Shown here piece by piece: positions 25,350 through 35,900 of a stretch of 64,000 nucleotides of DNA. The DNA lies in contig JARKQY010000024.1 of assembly GCA_029974635.1 (NCBI GenBank), positions 62,001-126,000 on the forward strand. The letters are read 5' to 3'. This stretch comes from Bacillota bacterium (GTDB lineage: Bacteria; Bacillota; UBA4882; UBA8346). Numbering within the stretch: position 1 is the stretch's first letter; the number at the start of each line of letters is the position of its first letter. The notes under the pieces were generated by a model. That model saw only the letters and a program-made list of their open reading frames with translations, had not been told where the DNA came from and ran no database searches. The position numbers were made by a program, and so were the translations under genes.

Positions 25350-27056
25350 CTATAATATTTTTGAGAGTTTATTTGCCAGTTCCTCCACTGAGAAAGGAAA
25401 ACCGTCATATTTTAAAATCCGGTGCCCAATTTCAACGCCGGTTTCCTGCTTGATTAACTTGGCCAATTGACCGGTGGCGTTATTTTCAACAATTACCGTC
25501 TTATCTGCTGTTTTTAGATAAGAAGCCAGCTCTTTCGGGAGAGGATAAACCTGTTTCAAATGCAAAAAAGCGGCCCGCTTACAATTTAAAATCGCAAAGG
25601 CTTCTTTGATGGTATGATAAGTGGATCCCCACCCGATAACCAAGGTTTGATAATCCTGAGAACCGGAGAATTCGGGGGGAATTACCGCATTTCGAATCGA
25701 TTCAAGTTTTTTAAGCCGTTTGTCGACCATCTGAATTCGCATTTCAGGATCTTCAGTGATATGCCCGGCCGGATCATGCTCATCGCTATCCAAACCCACC
25801 AATCCGGTCCCGAACCCCGGAATTCCACGGGGTGAAATTCCATCCGATGTCAATTCATAACGCTGGTAATTATCGCTAGTCTCTATAATACAAGAATGAA
25901 CCGGGGATGGGTTCAGATCTGATTCGGATACGTTATAGAAAGAATCCAGTAAATATTGATCAGCCATGATAAAAACCGGTACCTGAAACTCGTCTGCAAA
26001 CCGGAAGGCCTTTTGAGTCAGGGAAAAAGCCTCACTTAACGAACCGGGGGTCAGAATAATCCGCGGAAATTCACCATGTCCGGAATAAAGCGCCAGTTCC
26101 AAATCACCTTGCTCGGTCCGGGTCGGCAGACCGGTGGCCGGCCCGGGACGCTGTGCCAATAAAATAACCATCGGCGTCTCGGTTATACCAGCCAAGCTCA
26201 GGCCTTCGGTCATCAGATCAAATCCACCTCCGGAGGTGGTCACCATAGCCCGGGCCCCGGCATACCAAGCGCCAAGCCCCATATTTATTGCGCTTATTTC
26301 ATCTTCGGCCTGTTCGACAAGGATTCCAAATTCGGGAGCGTATTGGGCAAGATAGGTGAAAACTCCCGTGGAAGGAGACATGGGATAAGAAGCGACAAAA
26401 TTACAACCACCGGCAATGGCGCCAAGGGCGACGGCATCGGCGCCATTGATAATGATTTCAGGTCCGATGTTTGGATTTTGAGGTATTTGAATGTTTATTG
26501 ATCCGGAAGAAATAAGCTCCTGAGCAATTTGATAGCCCTGATGGGCGGCGGCAAGATTTTTTTCGACGATTTCACGATTTTTATTGGCAAAATATGATGC
26601 CAGATAATTTTGCAGCATTTCCAGATCAATTTGAAACAATCCGGACAGAACACTTACGGCTACAATATTCGTAAAAATATGATTGCCCAAGGCAGTGGCT
26701 ATCTTTGTTAACGGGATGTCAATTATCGGCAAATCCGTGGCCAGTTGCTCCTGGTCACCCAAGATAATTGTTTTAGGGGAGATTCGATGCTTTAAATGGT
26801 CAATGGCTGGTTTATCAAGAGGTATCAGTATATCAATTCGATCAACGTAGGAAGCTACCCGGTTGGAGGCGACACATATTTCCGTAGAATTGCTGCCGCC
26901 GCGTATCCGGGACATGTATTCCTTGGTAGCAAAAATATGATATCCGTGTAGCTTTAGGACATTAGTTAAAATTGTTTCTATGGTTTGGATGCCCTGACCG
27001 GCTTCTCCGCAAAGGACCAGAGAAATCTCTGTAGGGCTGTGCGAAATTGGAATCAT
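25350..27056 (-). CDS. korA: 2-oxoacid:ferredoxin oxidoreductase fused gamma-alpha subunit
   Basis: A 568-residue fusion. Residues ~10-185 form the gamma domain ([18 protein letters not shown]..., [16 protein letters not shown]). The alpha pyrimidine-binding domain starts near 195 ([30 protein letters not shown]) with [30 protein letters not shown]. The transketolase C-terminal-like domain ends the chain. The fused layout is typical of KorA from anaerobic Firmicutes. It lies upstream of korB by 38 bases. Such an enzyme supplies low-potential ferredoxin, for example to hydrogenase. Confidence 0.9.
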   Translation of the reverse strand: MIPISHSPTEISLVLCGEAGQGIQTIETILTNVLKLHGYHIFATKEYMSRIRGGSNSTEICVASNRVASYVDRIDILIPLDKPAIDHLKHRISPKTIILGDQEQLATDLPIIDIPLTKIATALGNHIFTNIVAVSVLSGLFQIDLEMLQNYLASYFANKNREIVEKNLAAAHQGYQIAQELISSGSINIQIPQNPNIGPEIIINGADAVALGAIAGGCNFVASYPMSPSTGVFTYLAQYAPEFGILVEQAEDEISAINMGLGAWYAGARAMVTTSGGGFDLMTEGLSLAGITETPMVILLAQRPGPATGLPTRTEQGDLELALYSGHGEFPRIILTPGSLSEAFSLTQKAFRFADEFQVPVFIMADQYLLDSFYNVSESDLNPSPVHSCIIETSDNYQRYELTSDGISPRGIPGFGTGLVGLDSDEHDPAGHITEDPEMRIQMVDKRLKKLESIRNAVIPPEFSGSQDYQTLVIGWGSTYHTIKEAFAILNCKRAAFLHLKQVYPLPKELASYLKTADKTVIVENNATGQLAKLIKQETGVEIGHRILKYDGFPFSVEELANKLSKIL

Positions 27057-27130
27057 ACTTGGTAAGCCCTTTCCTAAAAAGTATCCTGGCTAAAGCCAAG
27101 CAATGAAGTGACTATAATTTATATTTAGTT

Positions 27131-27313
27131 TTAGAGCTCTTTATGCGTTGGCTTTCCGGAGTCCAGTTTTTCGATAATGATTTCCCCTTTTTTAATATCA
27201 GCGTAAATTTGCACCAGATCACCGGGCTGGTAAGGGCGAATCTCCTCCGGAATGGTTAATCTGCCTAGGGTACCGATTTGACGAACAATACTGACGGTCT
27301 TCACTATACTCAC
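27131..27313 (-). CDS. AbrB/SpoVT-like transition-state regulator, short
   Basis: A 60-residue protein from GTG 27313. It has the swapped-hairpin AbrB core: VRQIGTLGRLTIPEEIR followed by GDLVQIYADIKKGEIIIEKL. The conserved R-x-I-x-x-x-G-R-x-x-I-P pattern is present with small changes. It has no added C-terminal domain. It sits upstream of korA by ~75 bases on the same strand and may belong to that transcript. The family binds DNA as tetramers in growth-phase control. Confidence 0.75.
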   Translation of the reverse strand: MSIVKTVSIVRQIGTLGRLTIPEEIRPYQPGDLVQIYADIKKGEIIIEKLDSGKPTHKEL

Positions 27314-27884
27314 TCACTTTCATGAATTTCAATAATGCTAACGCTTACAAATAGAAATAAACTTCACCCTATGTATCGGTATAAAAATCCATTTTTCCCC
27401 AGACAGATGGGGTGTCAATGTGCATAATTATATTCCACTTAACTGACTATTCTCCTTCTATATTTATGGAGTAATGTAAAATAGTTTTCTAGCATATGGA
27501 AAGACGGCTAACGGCAACCCCGAAATTGGCGAATGGATTTTAAACTTTATATCACATTGCTGCAGGTTTGGTTTATAATTGATCTAGACAGTTCCAAAGA
27601 AATAAAATTATAAGCATTACGAATAATAATGAACAATAACATAGATTTTAATTAAGAAGGAGTATTATCGAGGCTGAAGAATTTGAAGATGAAAAGAATA
27701 TTTCTAGAGTTCGGTAAAAATAAAGCCGATTGCTTTAAGTTTTTTTTGATATTGTCGATTACCAAAACAAGATGATATGATGATATTACCTGAAGCAAAT
27801 AAAAAATTTTTCGTACAAATCGGCGCTTTTGACATATGGATTCACTTTGCCCGGTATCTTCGAAAATAAATGAGGAGTGTTTTT
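27314..27884. other. AT-rich intergenic region
   Basis: No gene is well supported. A weak 27-codon frame (ATG ~27689, MKRIFLEFGKNKADC...) follows AAGGAG at some distance. A TTGACA lies at 27829-27834 upstream of the next gene but its -10 is poor (TATCTT at 20 bases). The block GACGGCTAACGGCAACCCCGAAA near 27505-27527 looks structured, but I could not match it to a riboswitch class. Confidence 0.4.
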
Positions 27885-28562
27885 ATGAGCAACCCGTTGG
27901 TTTTTGTCCGTAATCTGTTTGATCTCCACCAAACGATTGCCGCCGGTATGTTTAATGAAGCAACCTATGCCTGGGAGGTTTTACCGGGGATTAAAACTTT
28001 CATTAGCAGGCTTGCTTCCCAATTATCCGGAGATTTTGAAAGGATCAGTGAAAATGTTTGGGTTGGCAAAGGAACAACCATCGAAACGACGGCTTTAATC
28101 AAAGGACCGGCAATTATCGGTTGTGATTGCGAAATTCGCCATGCGGCTTACATACGGGGTAGCGCGATAATCGGGAACGAAGTGGTGGTAGGGAACTCAA
28201 CCGAAATTAAAAATGCGATCCTGTTTAATAATGTTCAAGTACCGCATTTTAATTATGTGGGAGATTCCGTATTAGGTTACCGTGCGCATTTGGGCGCCGG
28301 AGTCATCCTGTCCAATGTTAAATCAGCCAAGGATAATGTTAGGATCAATGAATCCGGCGGCCAATCTTATGAAACCGGGCTTAAAAAATTCGGGGCGATA
28401 CTCGGAGACGGTGTGGAAGTGGGCTGTAATTCGGTATTGAATCCCGGGACCATTGTGGGACCAGGGACGAACATTTATCCGCTTACCATGGTCAGAGGGA
28501 TCGTTCCGGCGGGAAGTATCTTGAAAAATGACGGCAGTTTAGTTCAAAAACGAACCGGATGA
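27885..28562 (+). CDS. Left-handed beta-helix (GlmU C-terminal-like) protein
   Basis: A 225-residue protein. ATG 27885 is preferred because TGAGGAG lies 8 bases before. Hexapeptide repeats run through residues ~55-215 (VWVGKGTTIETTALIKGPAIIGCDCEI..., GAGVILSNVKSAKD, VEVGCNSVLNPGTIVGPGTNIYPLTMVRG). The N-terminal nucleotidyltransferase domain of GlmU is absent, so this is a stand-alone acyl- or acetyltransferase-like scaffold related to UDP-N-acetylglucosamine pyrophosphorylase C-termini. The substrate is unknown. It lies 49 bases before the transglutaminase gene. Confidence 0.8.
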   Translation: MSNPLVFVRNLFDLHQTIAAGMFNEATYAWEVLPGIKTFISRLASQLSGDFERISENVWVGKGTTIETTALIKGPAIIGCDCEIRHAAYIRGSAIIGNEVVVGNSTEIKNAILFNNVQVPHFNYVGDSVLGYRAHLGAGVILSNVKSAKDNVRINESGGQSYETGLKKFGAILGDGVEVGCNSVLNPGTIVGPGTNIYPLTMVRGIVPAGSILKNDGSLVQKRTG

Positions 28563-28611
28563 CCTTGAATATATGTATTAAAGTATTTCTGCTTGAACGA
28601 GGAGTAATTCA

Positions 28612-30441
28612 ATGACGAAAAAATTTTATCCGATAGTTTTATTTATATTCTTATTTTCAATCATTGGAATTCCCTTGGGGCCATCAACTGTATCTGCTTT
28701 AGCCGCAACCGCCGAGGCCAATCAAATATCAAATATCATTAACGGAATCCCGGATATCCCCGCCAAAGAACTGAAATTTCGCCCCCTTGTTATTCCCGCC
28801 AATTCTAAGCCGGATAATAACTATATCAGCATATATAATAAGGCGGTCAACTATTTTAACCGGGGATTATATGAGCAAGCAATTCCTTTATTTAGAACTG
28901 TGGCTTCCAGTTATAATGATCAGGGTCGGGCCCTTTATTTACTGGGTTTAAGTAATTATTACCTGGAAAATTATGATACTGCGCTGCAACAGTTTTATGC
29001 CGCGCGGGAAGCCGGTTATGATTCGGCAAAGGTTAACGAATGGCTGACTCAAACATTATTTAAACTGGGCTATCGATCTTCCAATAAATTCGATTACCGC
29101 AATGCAATTGGTTATTATAAGGCTGCTTTGCAATATAAGGATGATGGACCTACGAAGAGCAACATCGTGTATTGCTATTTGCAGCTTGCCAAAGCATCGA
29201 AAAGGCCGGAAAATGTTGTTTTGCTGCTTTATGCCTACGATTTTATCAAAACAGCGGCGGTTAACGATGATTCCTTGGAAGTGGTAGCCAATAATTTGTG
29301 CAGTTATATCTTAAATCCTCCTTTACCGGAGTTATTCGAGCGGGCCATCGTTTGTATCAAGGGTTCTCTGGCCGAAAAAGCCGATCCGTATCTCCATCAG
29401 ACGCTGGGTTTTATTTATCTATATCAGAATAATGACGGTCTGGCCAAGGCGGAATTTAAAAAGGTGATTGATGGTTACAAAGATAGTGAGTTTTATCCAT
29501 TATGCTATGATAAATATCATGATATTGGGACTGCGGATTATCGTTATCACGCCGAGTACCCGGTATTTATTAGCGGAAATATAGATTCACTGCCTTCCTT
29601 GGAGGCCGAAGTTATTTTGTTGGTACCGCAAACTTATGAATACCAAACAACCAGAAACCTTAAGCTGTATTTAAACGACCGGAAAATCCCCTACGAAATC
29701 GTAACCGATAAATTCGGGACCAAATGTCTTTCCTCTCAAATCACTGATGGTTTTGTAATCGGTAAAAATATTCTTGCCGTTGAATGCAATGTGCGAGTCG
29801 AAAGCCGGCGAATCAATCCCGATCTGCTTCAAAACAAAACATTGTCCAGTTATAATCCCAGTGATTCACGTTATAAATTGTTAACGGCACGGACTGAAAC
29901 CGCCGATACACTTGACCCCAGAGTTCAAACAATTATCAAAGATATTAAACAGAGTGTGAAAAGCACCCAAATAAAGGACTTGGTGAGAACGGTGTACAAC
30001 TATGTCCTTCGAACGATGGAATACCGTGTTACACAGGGAACAACCCGGGAGAAGGTCAGCCTGAATAGGGCATTAACTAACAGCAAAAGAGCGATATGTG
30101 AGGATTATGCAATACTAACAGTGACTTTGTTGCGGGCATTACAGATACCAGCCGCCTATTTTTCGGGTGATACTTACAATCAGCCAATAGGTCACGCCTG
30201 GGCCGTATTCTATACCCCGGATTTCCGTCCGGTATCTTTGGATACCACCTGGGCCGATACCAGTGAAATGCCGGAACTGTACTTCTTGCGCAATAGTAAT
30301 CTGAACGCTGTGATACGATTCAGTTATGATTCCGAATTGATGCCGGAAGGCACCAATATTAAATTTTATACTACTTCGGGGCAGGATATTACTGCCGAAC
30401 TCGGTAATTCCTCGGTGAATTTAGTAAAGCTGAATGAATAA
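28612..30441 (+). CDS. Secreted TPR-transglutaminase-like protein
   Basis: A 609-residue exported protein starting at ATG 28612 with GAGGAG upstream. Signal peptide residues 1-~31. TPR-like helices occupy ~70-290 (NKAVNYFNRGLYEQAIPLFRTVASSY, ALYLLGLSNYYLENYDTALQQFYAAREAGY). The transglutaminase core lies at ~455-560: Cys in SKRAICEDYAIL, His in PIGHAWAVF and Asp in VSLDTTWAD form the triad. Bacterial proteins of this type are mostly proteases or structural remodelling enzymes at the cell surface, and true crosslinking is rare. Triad intact; substrate unknown. Confidence 0.85.
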   Translation: MTKKFYPIVLFIFLFSIIGIPLGPSTVSALAATAEANQISNIINGIPDIPAKELKFRPLVIPANSKPDNNYISIYNKAVNYFNRGLYEQAIPLFRTVASSYNDQGRALYLLGLSNYYLENYDTALQQFYAAREAGYDSAKVNEWLTQTLFKLGYRSSNKFDYRNAIGYYKAALQYKDDGPTKSNIVYCYLQLAKASKRPENVVLLLYAYDFIKTAAVNDDSLEVVANNLCSYILNPPLPELFERAIVCIKGSLAEKADPYLHQTLGFIYLYQNNDGLAKAEFKKVIDGYKDSEFYPLCYDKYHDIGTADYRYHAEYPVFISGNIDSLPSLEAEVILLVPQTYEYQTTRNLKLYLNDRKIPYEIVTDKFGTKCLSSQITDGFVIGKNILAVECNVRVESRRINPDLLQNKTLSSYNPSDSRYKLLTARTETADTLDPRVQTIIKDIKQSVKSTQIKDLVRTVYNYVLRTMEYRVTQGTTREKVSLNRALTNSKRAICEDYAILTVTLLRALQIPAAYFSGDTYNQPIGHAWAVFYTPDFRPVSLDTTWADTSEMPELYFLRNSNLNAVIRFSYDSELMPEGTNIKFYTTSGQDITAELGNSSVNLVKLNE

Positions 30442-30495
30442 ATGCGATCATGAAGCAAAAATAGTTATCCCGCACAATTTTTAGGCAACAATTTC

Positions 30496-30535
30496 GCTAA
30501 GTGCATACTTTGTGTGCACTTAGCATTTCTTTTTG
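30496..30535 (+). terminator. Rho-independent terminator
   Basis: Stem GCTAAGTGCA / TGCACTTAGC with loop TACTTTGTG, followed by ATTTCTTTTT. It ends the transglutaminase transcript. Confidence 0.85.
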
Positions 30536-30932
30536 CACAATAAAAAGTTTTAAAAAATGTTTAGATTAGCTTGTTATAGTTGGAATGATTTTTGCTTATA
30601 AGTTTCTATATGAAAATCTTTATTTTATATATTTTAAAAGACATATTCCATTCGATTAACAAGTGCTATACAATAAAACCAACTCATTTTTTTGGAATAT
30701 AGAGAGATAATGATTTTATTCTTAGGAAAACATAAATCGAGTTTTTTTCAGATTGAAAAAATTAAATACAATAGCATTTACAACAATCCTTCAGACTTAT
30801 AGGTCTGCATGGAGATGTTACATTATGAAAGGAGGGATTGCATATTTTGAGTTCTTAGAGAATCCTCATTAAAGCCAAAAAGTGAATGAAGCCATTCAAT
30901 ATTAGAATCCAAGTAACAGGAGGTTGGATATT
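30536..30932. other. Long leader upstream of the secreted peptidase gene
   Basis: About 400 AT-rich bases with no supported gene. It contains a small dyad GACTTATAGGTC near 30792-30803 and an internal AAAGGAGGG near 30827 with a 15-codon frame (ATG ~30824) that may be a leader peptide. A precise promoter is not obvious. Confidence 0.4.
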
Positions 30933-32774
30933 ATGAAAGTGTTTCGGATTCCGGCAGTAATTATATTAGTTCTGGTCGTTTGTGTACATATCGTTTTTGC
31001 GGATACCGTTACCTATAACCAAAACGGTTATACACTGACGGTCACGGATAATGCTTCAAATTTCAGCGCAACAATAAAACAAAATATGATTAACACTTTC
31101 TTCGCGGTTTATCCGCAGATGGTGGCCCGCTTCAATCCCAATGCCACCAAATCGGTTACTTTTGTTATTGACCCTAATTACACGGGAGTAGCATATACGG
31201 TGGGCACCCAGATAACATATAGCGCCAGTTATATGGCCAGCCATCCGCAGGATTATGATGTGGTTACACATGAGGCAATGCATGTTGTACAAGCTTATAG
31301 CGGGAGCAGTATTCCCGGATGGGCGACTGAAGGTCTGGCCGACTATGCCCGTTACAAATATGGTGTTAATAATGCGGCCGCCGGATGGTCCCTGCCTAAC
31401 TTCTCCTCAAGCCAGCAATACACCGACAGCTACCGTGTTACAGCCCGATTCTTTGTTTGGTTGGAATTGAGATACGGTGCTTCAATCCTCAATAATTTAA
31501 ATACCGCCGGTCGTACTAATACATATACTTCTAATTTTTGGATAACCCAGACCGGCAAAACCATTGATCAGCTCTGGTCGGATTATGCGGCTAATCCATC
31601 AATTTCAGGACCCACGCCTACTCCGCAGCCAACTCCGGTAAGCAAGGAATTACCCGGAAGGATCGAGGCCGAGAGTTATAATGCAATGTCCGGTATTATC
31701 ACGGAAAGCTGTTCCGAAGGCGGAGTGAATATCGGCGCCATCGATCTCAATGATTGGATGGAGTACAATGTCAGTGTGGCAACATCCGGTACTTACCGGA
31801 TCGATTACCGGGTAGCCAGTATTTATACCACTGGTAAAGTGGATTTTCTGGTGAATGGGACTCCACGGGCTTCGACTTCCATACCTAATACCGGTAACTG
31901 GCAGATCTGGAGCACTGTGTCGGCAAATGTAGTTTTAAATGCGGGGGCACAAACTCTTCGCCTGCTTTCCAGCGGCGGTGGCTGGAATATCAATTGGTTT
32001 TCCGGTACCGTAATAGCGGTGACAGCAACCCCGACTCCAACTCCACTGCCGGCGGGAAACGACTTGTGCACTGGCGGAACAGCATCGGCCAGTGGAGATA
32101 ATGCTTCTAGCGGTGAAGGAACGGCACAAGCATTTGACAATAGCACCTCCACCAAATGGTTGGTCTTCGCCAGCACCGGATGGATCCAGTATGACTTTGC
32201 CGGAACCGCTGCTTATGCTGTAAATCAGTATACGATTACCTCGGCCAATGATGCTACTGTTTATCCGGGGCGGAATCCGAAAAACTGGACTCTCCAAGGT
32301 TCCAATAACGGGAGTACCTGGACGACAGTGGACACCCGGACGGATGTTTCCTTTACCGCCAACTACCAAAAGCTGACCTTCAGCTTTACCAATCCAACGG
32401 CATATCAGATGTATCGTTTGAATATCACAGCCAATAACGGCGGGAATGAAATCCAATTAGCGGAGATTGAAATGTTTGCAGGAACCAATCCGACCCCAAC
32501 ACCTACGCCTACTGGTGGAGTAATATTTTACCAAAATTCCAATTACAGCGGAACCGCCAGTCAAGTCTTTGCGAAAGGGACATATACACTGGCGCAGTTG
32601 ATGGCCAAAGGAGTATCCAACGATTGGATGTCATCGCTCAGAGTGCCCAGTGGTTGGACGGTTATCGTATATCAACATGATAATTTCGGCGGAACTGCGT
32701 GGACCTTTACGGCGGATACCAGTTATGTAGGTTCCGCATGTAACGACCAAATGTCATCGGTAAAAATTCAGTAA
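30933..32774 (+). CDS. Secreted HEXXH peptidase with CBM6, F5/8C and beta-gamma crystallin modules
   Basis: A 613-residue exported protein starting at ATG 30933 (AGGAGG 9 bases upstream). Signal peptide ~1-24. The peptidase domain (~25-215) carries THEAMHVVQ with His113, Glu114 and His117, then GWATEGLADYARYKYG, as in the plant/bacterial basic secretory protein (peptidase MA-like) clan. After a TPTPQPTP linker come a CBM6 (~240-360, RIEAESYNAMSG...GGWNINWF), an F5/8C-type module (~380-520) and a C-terminal beta-gamma crystallin-like domain (~530-613, VIFYQNSNYSG...NDWMSSLRV). It may attack cell-wall or glycan-bound protein. It heads the secreted-enzyme island. Confidence 0.85.
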   Translation: MKVFRIPAVIILVLVVCVHIVFADTVTYNQNGYTLTVTDNASNFSATIKQNMINTFFAVYPQMVARFNPNATKSVTFVIDPNYTGVAYTVGTQITYSASYMASHPQDYDVVTHEAMHVVQAYSGSSIPGWATEGLADYARYKYGVNNAAAGWSLPNFSSSQQYTDSYRVTARFFVWLELRYGASILNNLNTAGRTNTYTSNFWITQTGKTIDQLWSDYAANPSISGPTPTPQPTPVSKELPGRIEAESYNAMSGIITESCSEGGVNIGAIDLNDWMEYNVSVATSGTYRIDYRVASIYTTGKVDFLVNGTPRASTSIPNTGNWQIWSTVSANVVLNAGAQTLRLLSSGGGWNINWFSGTVIAVTATPTPTPLPAGNDLCTGGTASASGDNASSGEGTAQAFDNSTSTKWLVFASTGWIQYDFAGTAAYAVNQYTITSANDATVYPGRNPKNWTLQGSNNGSTWTTVDTRTDVSFTANYQKLTFSFTNPTAYQMYRLNITANNGGNEIQLAEIEMFAGTNPTPTPTPTGGVIFYQNSNYSGTASQVFAKGTYTLAQLMAKGVSNDWMSSLRVPSGWTVIVYQHDNFGGTAWTFTADTSYVGSACNDQMSSVKIQ

Positions 32775-32948
32775 TTGGATAATATCCATTAGATGCAATT
32801 AATATAATGGTTTTGATGGCATCAATCAAAATTGAATAAACAATAACTCCATGAAGATTTGAGGTTAAGATTGAACTTAACCTCAAATATCTTTTTTCGG
32901 AAACAAAGCATAGCAGTCTTATAATCCCAAAGAAGGAGGAAAAATCAA

Positions 32949-35900
32949 ATGAAAAAAGCAAGATTAATTGTAGCAAGCATCTTATTATTGGTTGGGATTT
33001 GCCCATTATTACTTATTACTCCGGATAGAGCGACTGTAAAAGCCGCCACCTGGACAGCCAACTGGATTTGGCAGTCAGCAGACGGACCCAATAATACCTG
33101 GATTTCCTTTCGGAAAAAGGTGACCTTAAGCGCCAAACCCACATCAGCGGCAACCCGGATAGCGGCGGAGAATATGTACTGGTTGTACGTTAACGGGCAA
33201 CTGGTGGTAAAAGAAGGTGGACTTCAGTGCCGGCCGGATTTGACCAATACATATTACGATGAGATTGACATTGCCGGTTACCTGCAGAGCGGGGAAAATA
33301 CAATCGCTGTCCTGGCATGGTATAAAGGTGGAAACAATGGCTATACCCAGCGAATGGCCTCCAAGGGAGGATTTATTTTTGAGTCTTCCCTATCCGGAGC
33401 AAGCCCGTCAAAAATCGTATCCGACAATACATGGAAGATAAAGATTAACCCGGCATTCAAAGCTACCAGCCAGCAACAACAATGGAGCGCTTGGAAATGG
33501 GTTGCTTGGCCCATAAGTTATGACGCCAGGAATGAGATGGTTAACTGGTATCAATCTATATTTGATGATTCTTCATGGTCCTATGCCACCCAAAAGGGCG
33601 TGCCTCCGGTCTCCCCGTGGAACGATCTAAGTCCTAGAACCATACCGATGTGGAAGGACTACGGACTGACCGCTTACCAGAACCAGGGAAGCTTTCCGGC
33701 TTCCATTAGCTCCAATACCACCATCACCGGAATTGTCGGCAACAATCTACAGGGCAGTCAATACCTCAAGGTCAATGCTCCGGCCGGAGTCAAGATTAAA
33801 ATGTATATGAACGACTTTTACTACGTTGAATACTATACCAAAGCGGGAATTCAGGAATTTGACAGCATGGTATGGACTAATGCCAGTAACAGTACCAACG
33901 AAGGTGCCAATACGCATTGGGCAAAATATGAGTTCAGTAATGTAACTGGTACCGTACAGATCCTTGATTTGAAATTCCATCAAACCAGCTACAATACCAG
34001 CATTATCGGAACCTTCACCTGCAATGACGGTAATCTCAATACACTATGGACCAAATGTAAGAATACCTCATTTGTCTGCATGAGGGATATCTTCTATGAT
34101 TGTCCCAACCGGGAACGGAGCCAGTGGTGGGGGGATGTTTCCGAACAGATACTCTATTCCTTTTATCTGTATGATAACAATGCCAACCTACTCGCTAAAA
34201 AAGGCTTCCGGGAACTGATGAACTGCCAGAAAACGGATGGCACCATGTATACTACAGCACCTGGCACTGCTTTTTATTTGCCCGACCAAAATATGACAGC
34301 CGTAATTGCATTATGGGACTATTATATGTATACCGGCGACAGCGGCTTATTGACGGAATTATATCCCAGGGTTAAGAAGTATATCCAGTACTTGGCCGGG
34401 ACCAGAAATTCAGAGGGAATGTTAATCATGCAGTCGGCAAACGGCGAATGGAATTGGATTGACTGGGGCGGCAACATGGATATTCAAGCCGGCAGCGCCA
34501 ATACCATCGTTAATGCCATGTTTATTAAATTAATGGATGCAGCCAAGGGCATGGCCACTGTCACCGGAAATACGGGAGATCTCTCTTATTATCAAGGTTT
34601 ACAGGATCCGGTAAAGAATAAGTTCAATGCGTATTTCTGGAACAGCTCTTCCAATGCCTACGTCTTCCATCGAAAGGACGGCGTACAGTCCACTTGTATC
34701 GATGACCGGAGTAATGCTTGGGCGGCCTTGGCCGGAATGGTGGACAATAACCGGAAAAATGGAGTTCTGGATGTGCTTGGATCGCGGAATGATTGCAGTC
34801 CATACCAGGAAAGGTATGTTTTGGATGCTTTGTTTGCATTAGGTGCAAATCAACAGGCAATCAACCGGATGCGCAGCCGATACTCCAGCATGATCTCCAG
34901 CGGCGCTGCCACGCTTTGGGAAGAATTTCCGGCAAATAACTCCAACAATCATGCCTGGTCGGCTGGTCCGTTGTATCTGATGGAAGCGTTTATGCTTGGA
35001 ATTCGTCCCACCGGGGCGGGGTTTGGCCAGTTTGTCTTCCAGCCGCAGTTAGGCGATATAACCAGTATATCGGCGATGATTCCTTCGGTAAAGGGAAATA
35101 TTCAAGCATCCATCAGCAAAAGTAGTTCGGTATATACCCAAAACTTGACTTCTCCGGCCAATACCATGGCGATAATGGCCATTCCGAAGAGTGCATTCTC
35201 GAATTATAACATCGGTGGTCTGTCGTCCATTGTTGTTGGCAGTACCACGATATGGTCCAATGGTTCATATACCGGCGGTGTCTCCGGAATCAGTTGGAAC
35301 GGTGAGGATACCAATTATGTCAAGTTTAATGTAAGTCCGGGTACATACTCATTTAGGGCATATCCCACAAACTCATCCGGCCCGGCAGGATACACCTGGT
35401 GCGCCAATGAGGGCCAGGCCTATACATTAACCGGGTCTTGTGATGTCGCTTATGGGGCCAATGGCAGTTTTTATTATAAATATGGGGTTACAGGAAGTAT
35501 CACTTTCAACAATGCCACCTTTGGTGGCGATCCCTGTTACGGAGTGGCAAAATCCGGGTACTATAAGAGCGCGGGAGCAACTCCGACTCCAACACCGGCT
35601 GGCCCTGTAGGATTTGTCTGGTGCGCCAATGAAGGCCAGTCTTTTAACCTGCCCGGTATTTCCGATGTGGCCTACGGTGCGAATGGTAGTTTCAACTACA
35701 AATATGGTGTCAACGGCATTATAACTTTCAATAACGCCACCTTTGGCGACCCTATTCCCAATGTAGTGAAAGCCGGGTATTACAAGCTTGTGGGACCGAC
35801 TCCAACTCCGGTTCCAACCAACTTTACTGACAATTTCAATGACAATGCCATTGGCAGCGCCTGGTCATTTTATGGCAGCGGCGCCTGGAGTGAAAACGGC

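Noticed and set aside
27505..27527. Riboswitch-like block GACGGCTAACGGCAACCCCGAAA upstream of the beta-helix gene
   Set aside because: I compared it by eye with c-di-GMP-I/II, SAM-I, TPP, preQ1 and fluoride consensus cores; conserved residues do not line up. A covariance-model search (Infernal/Rfam) would decide.
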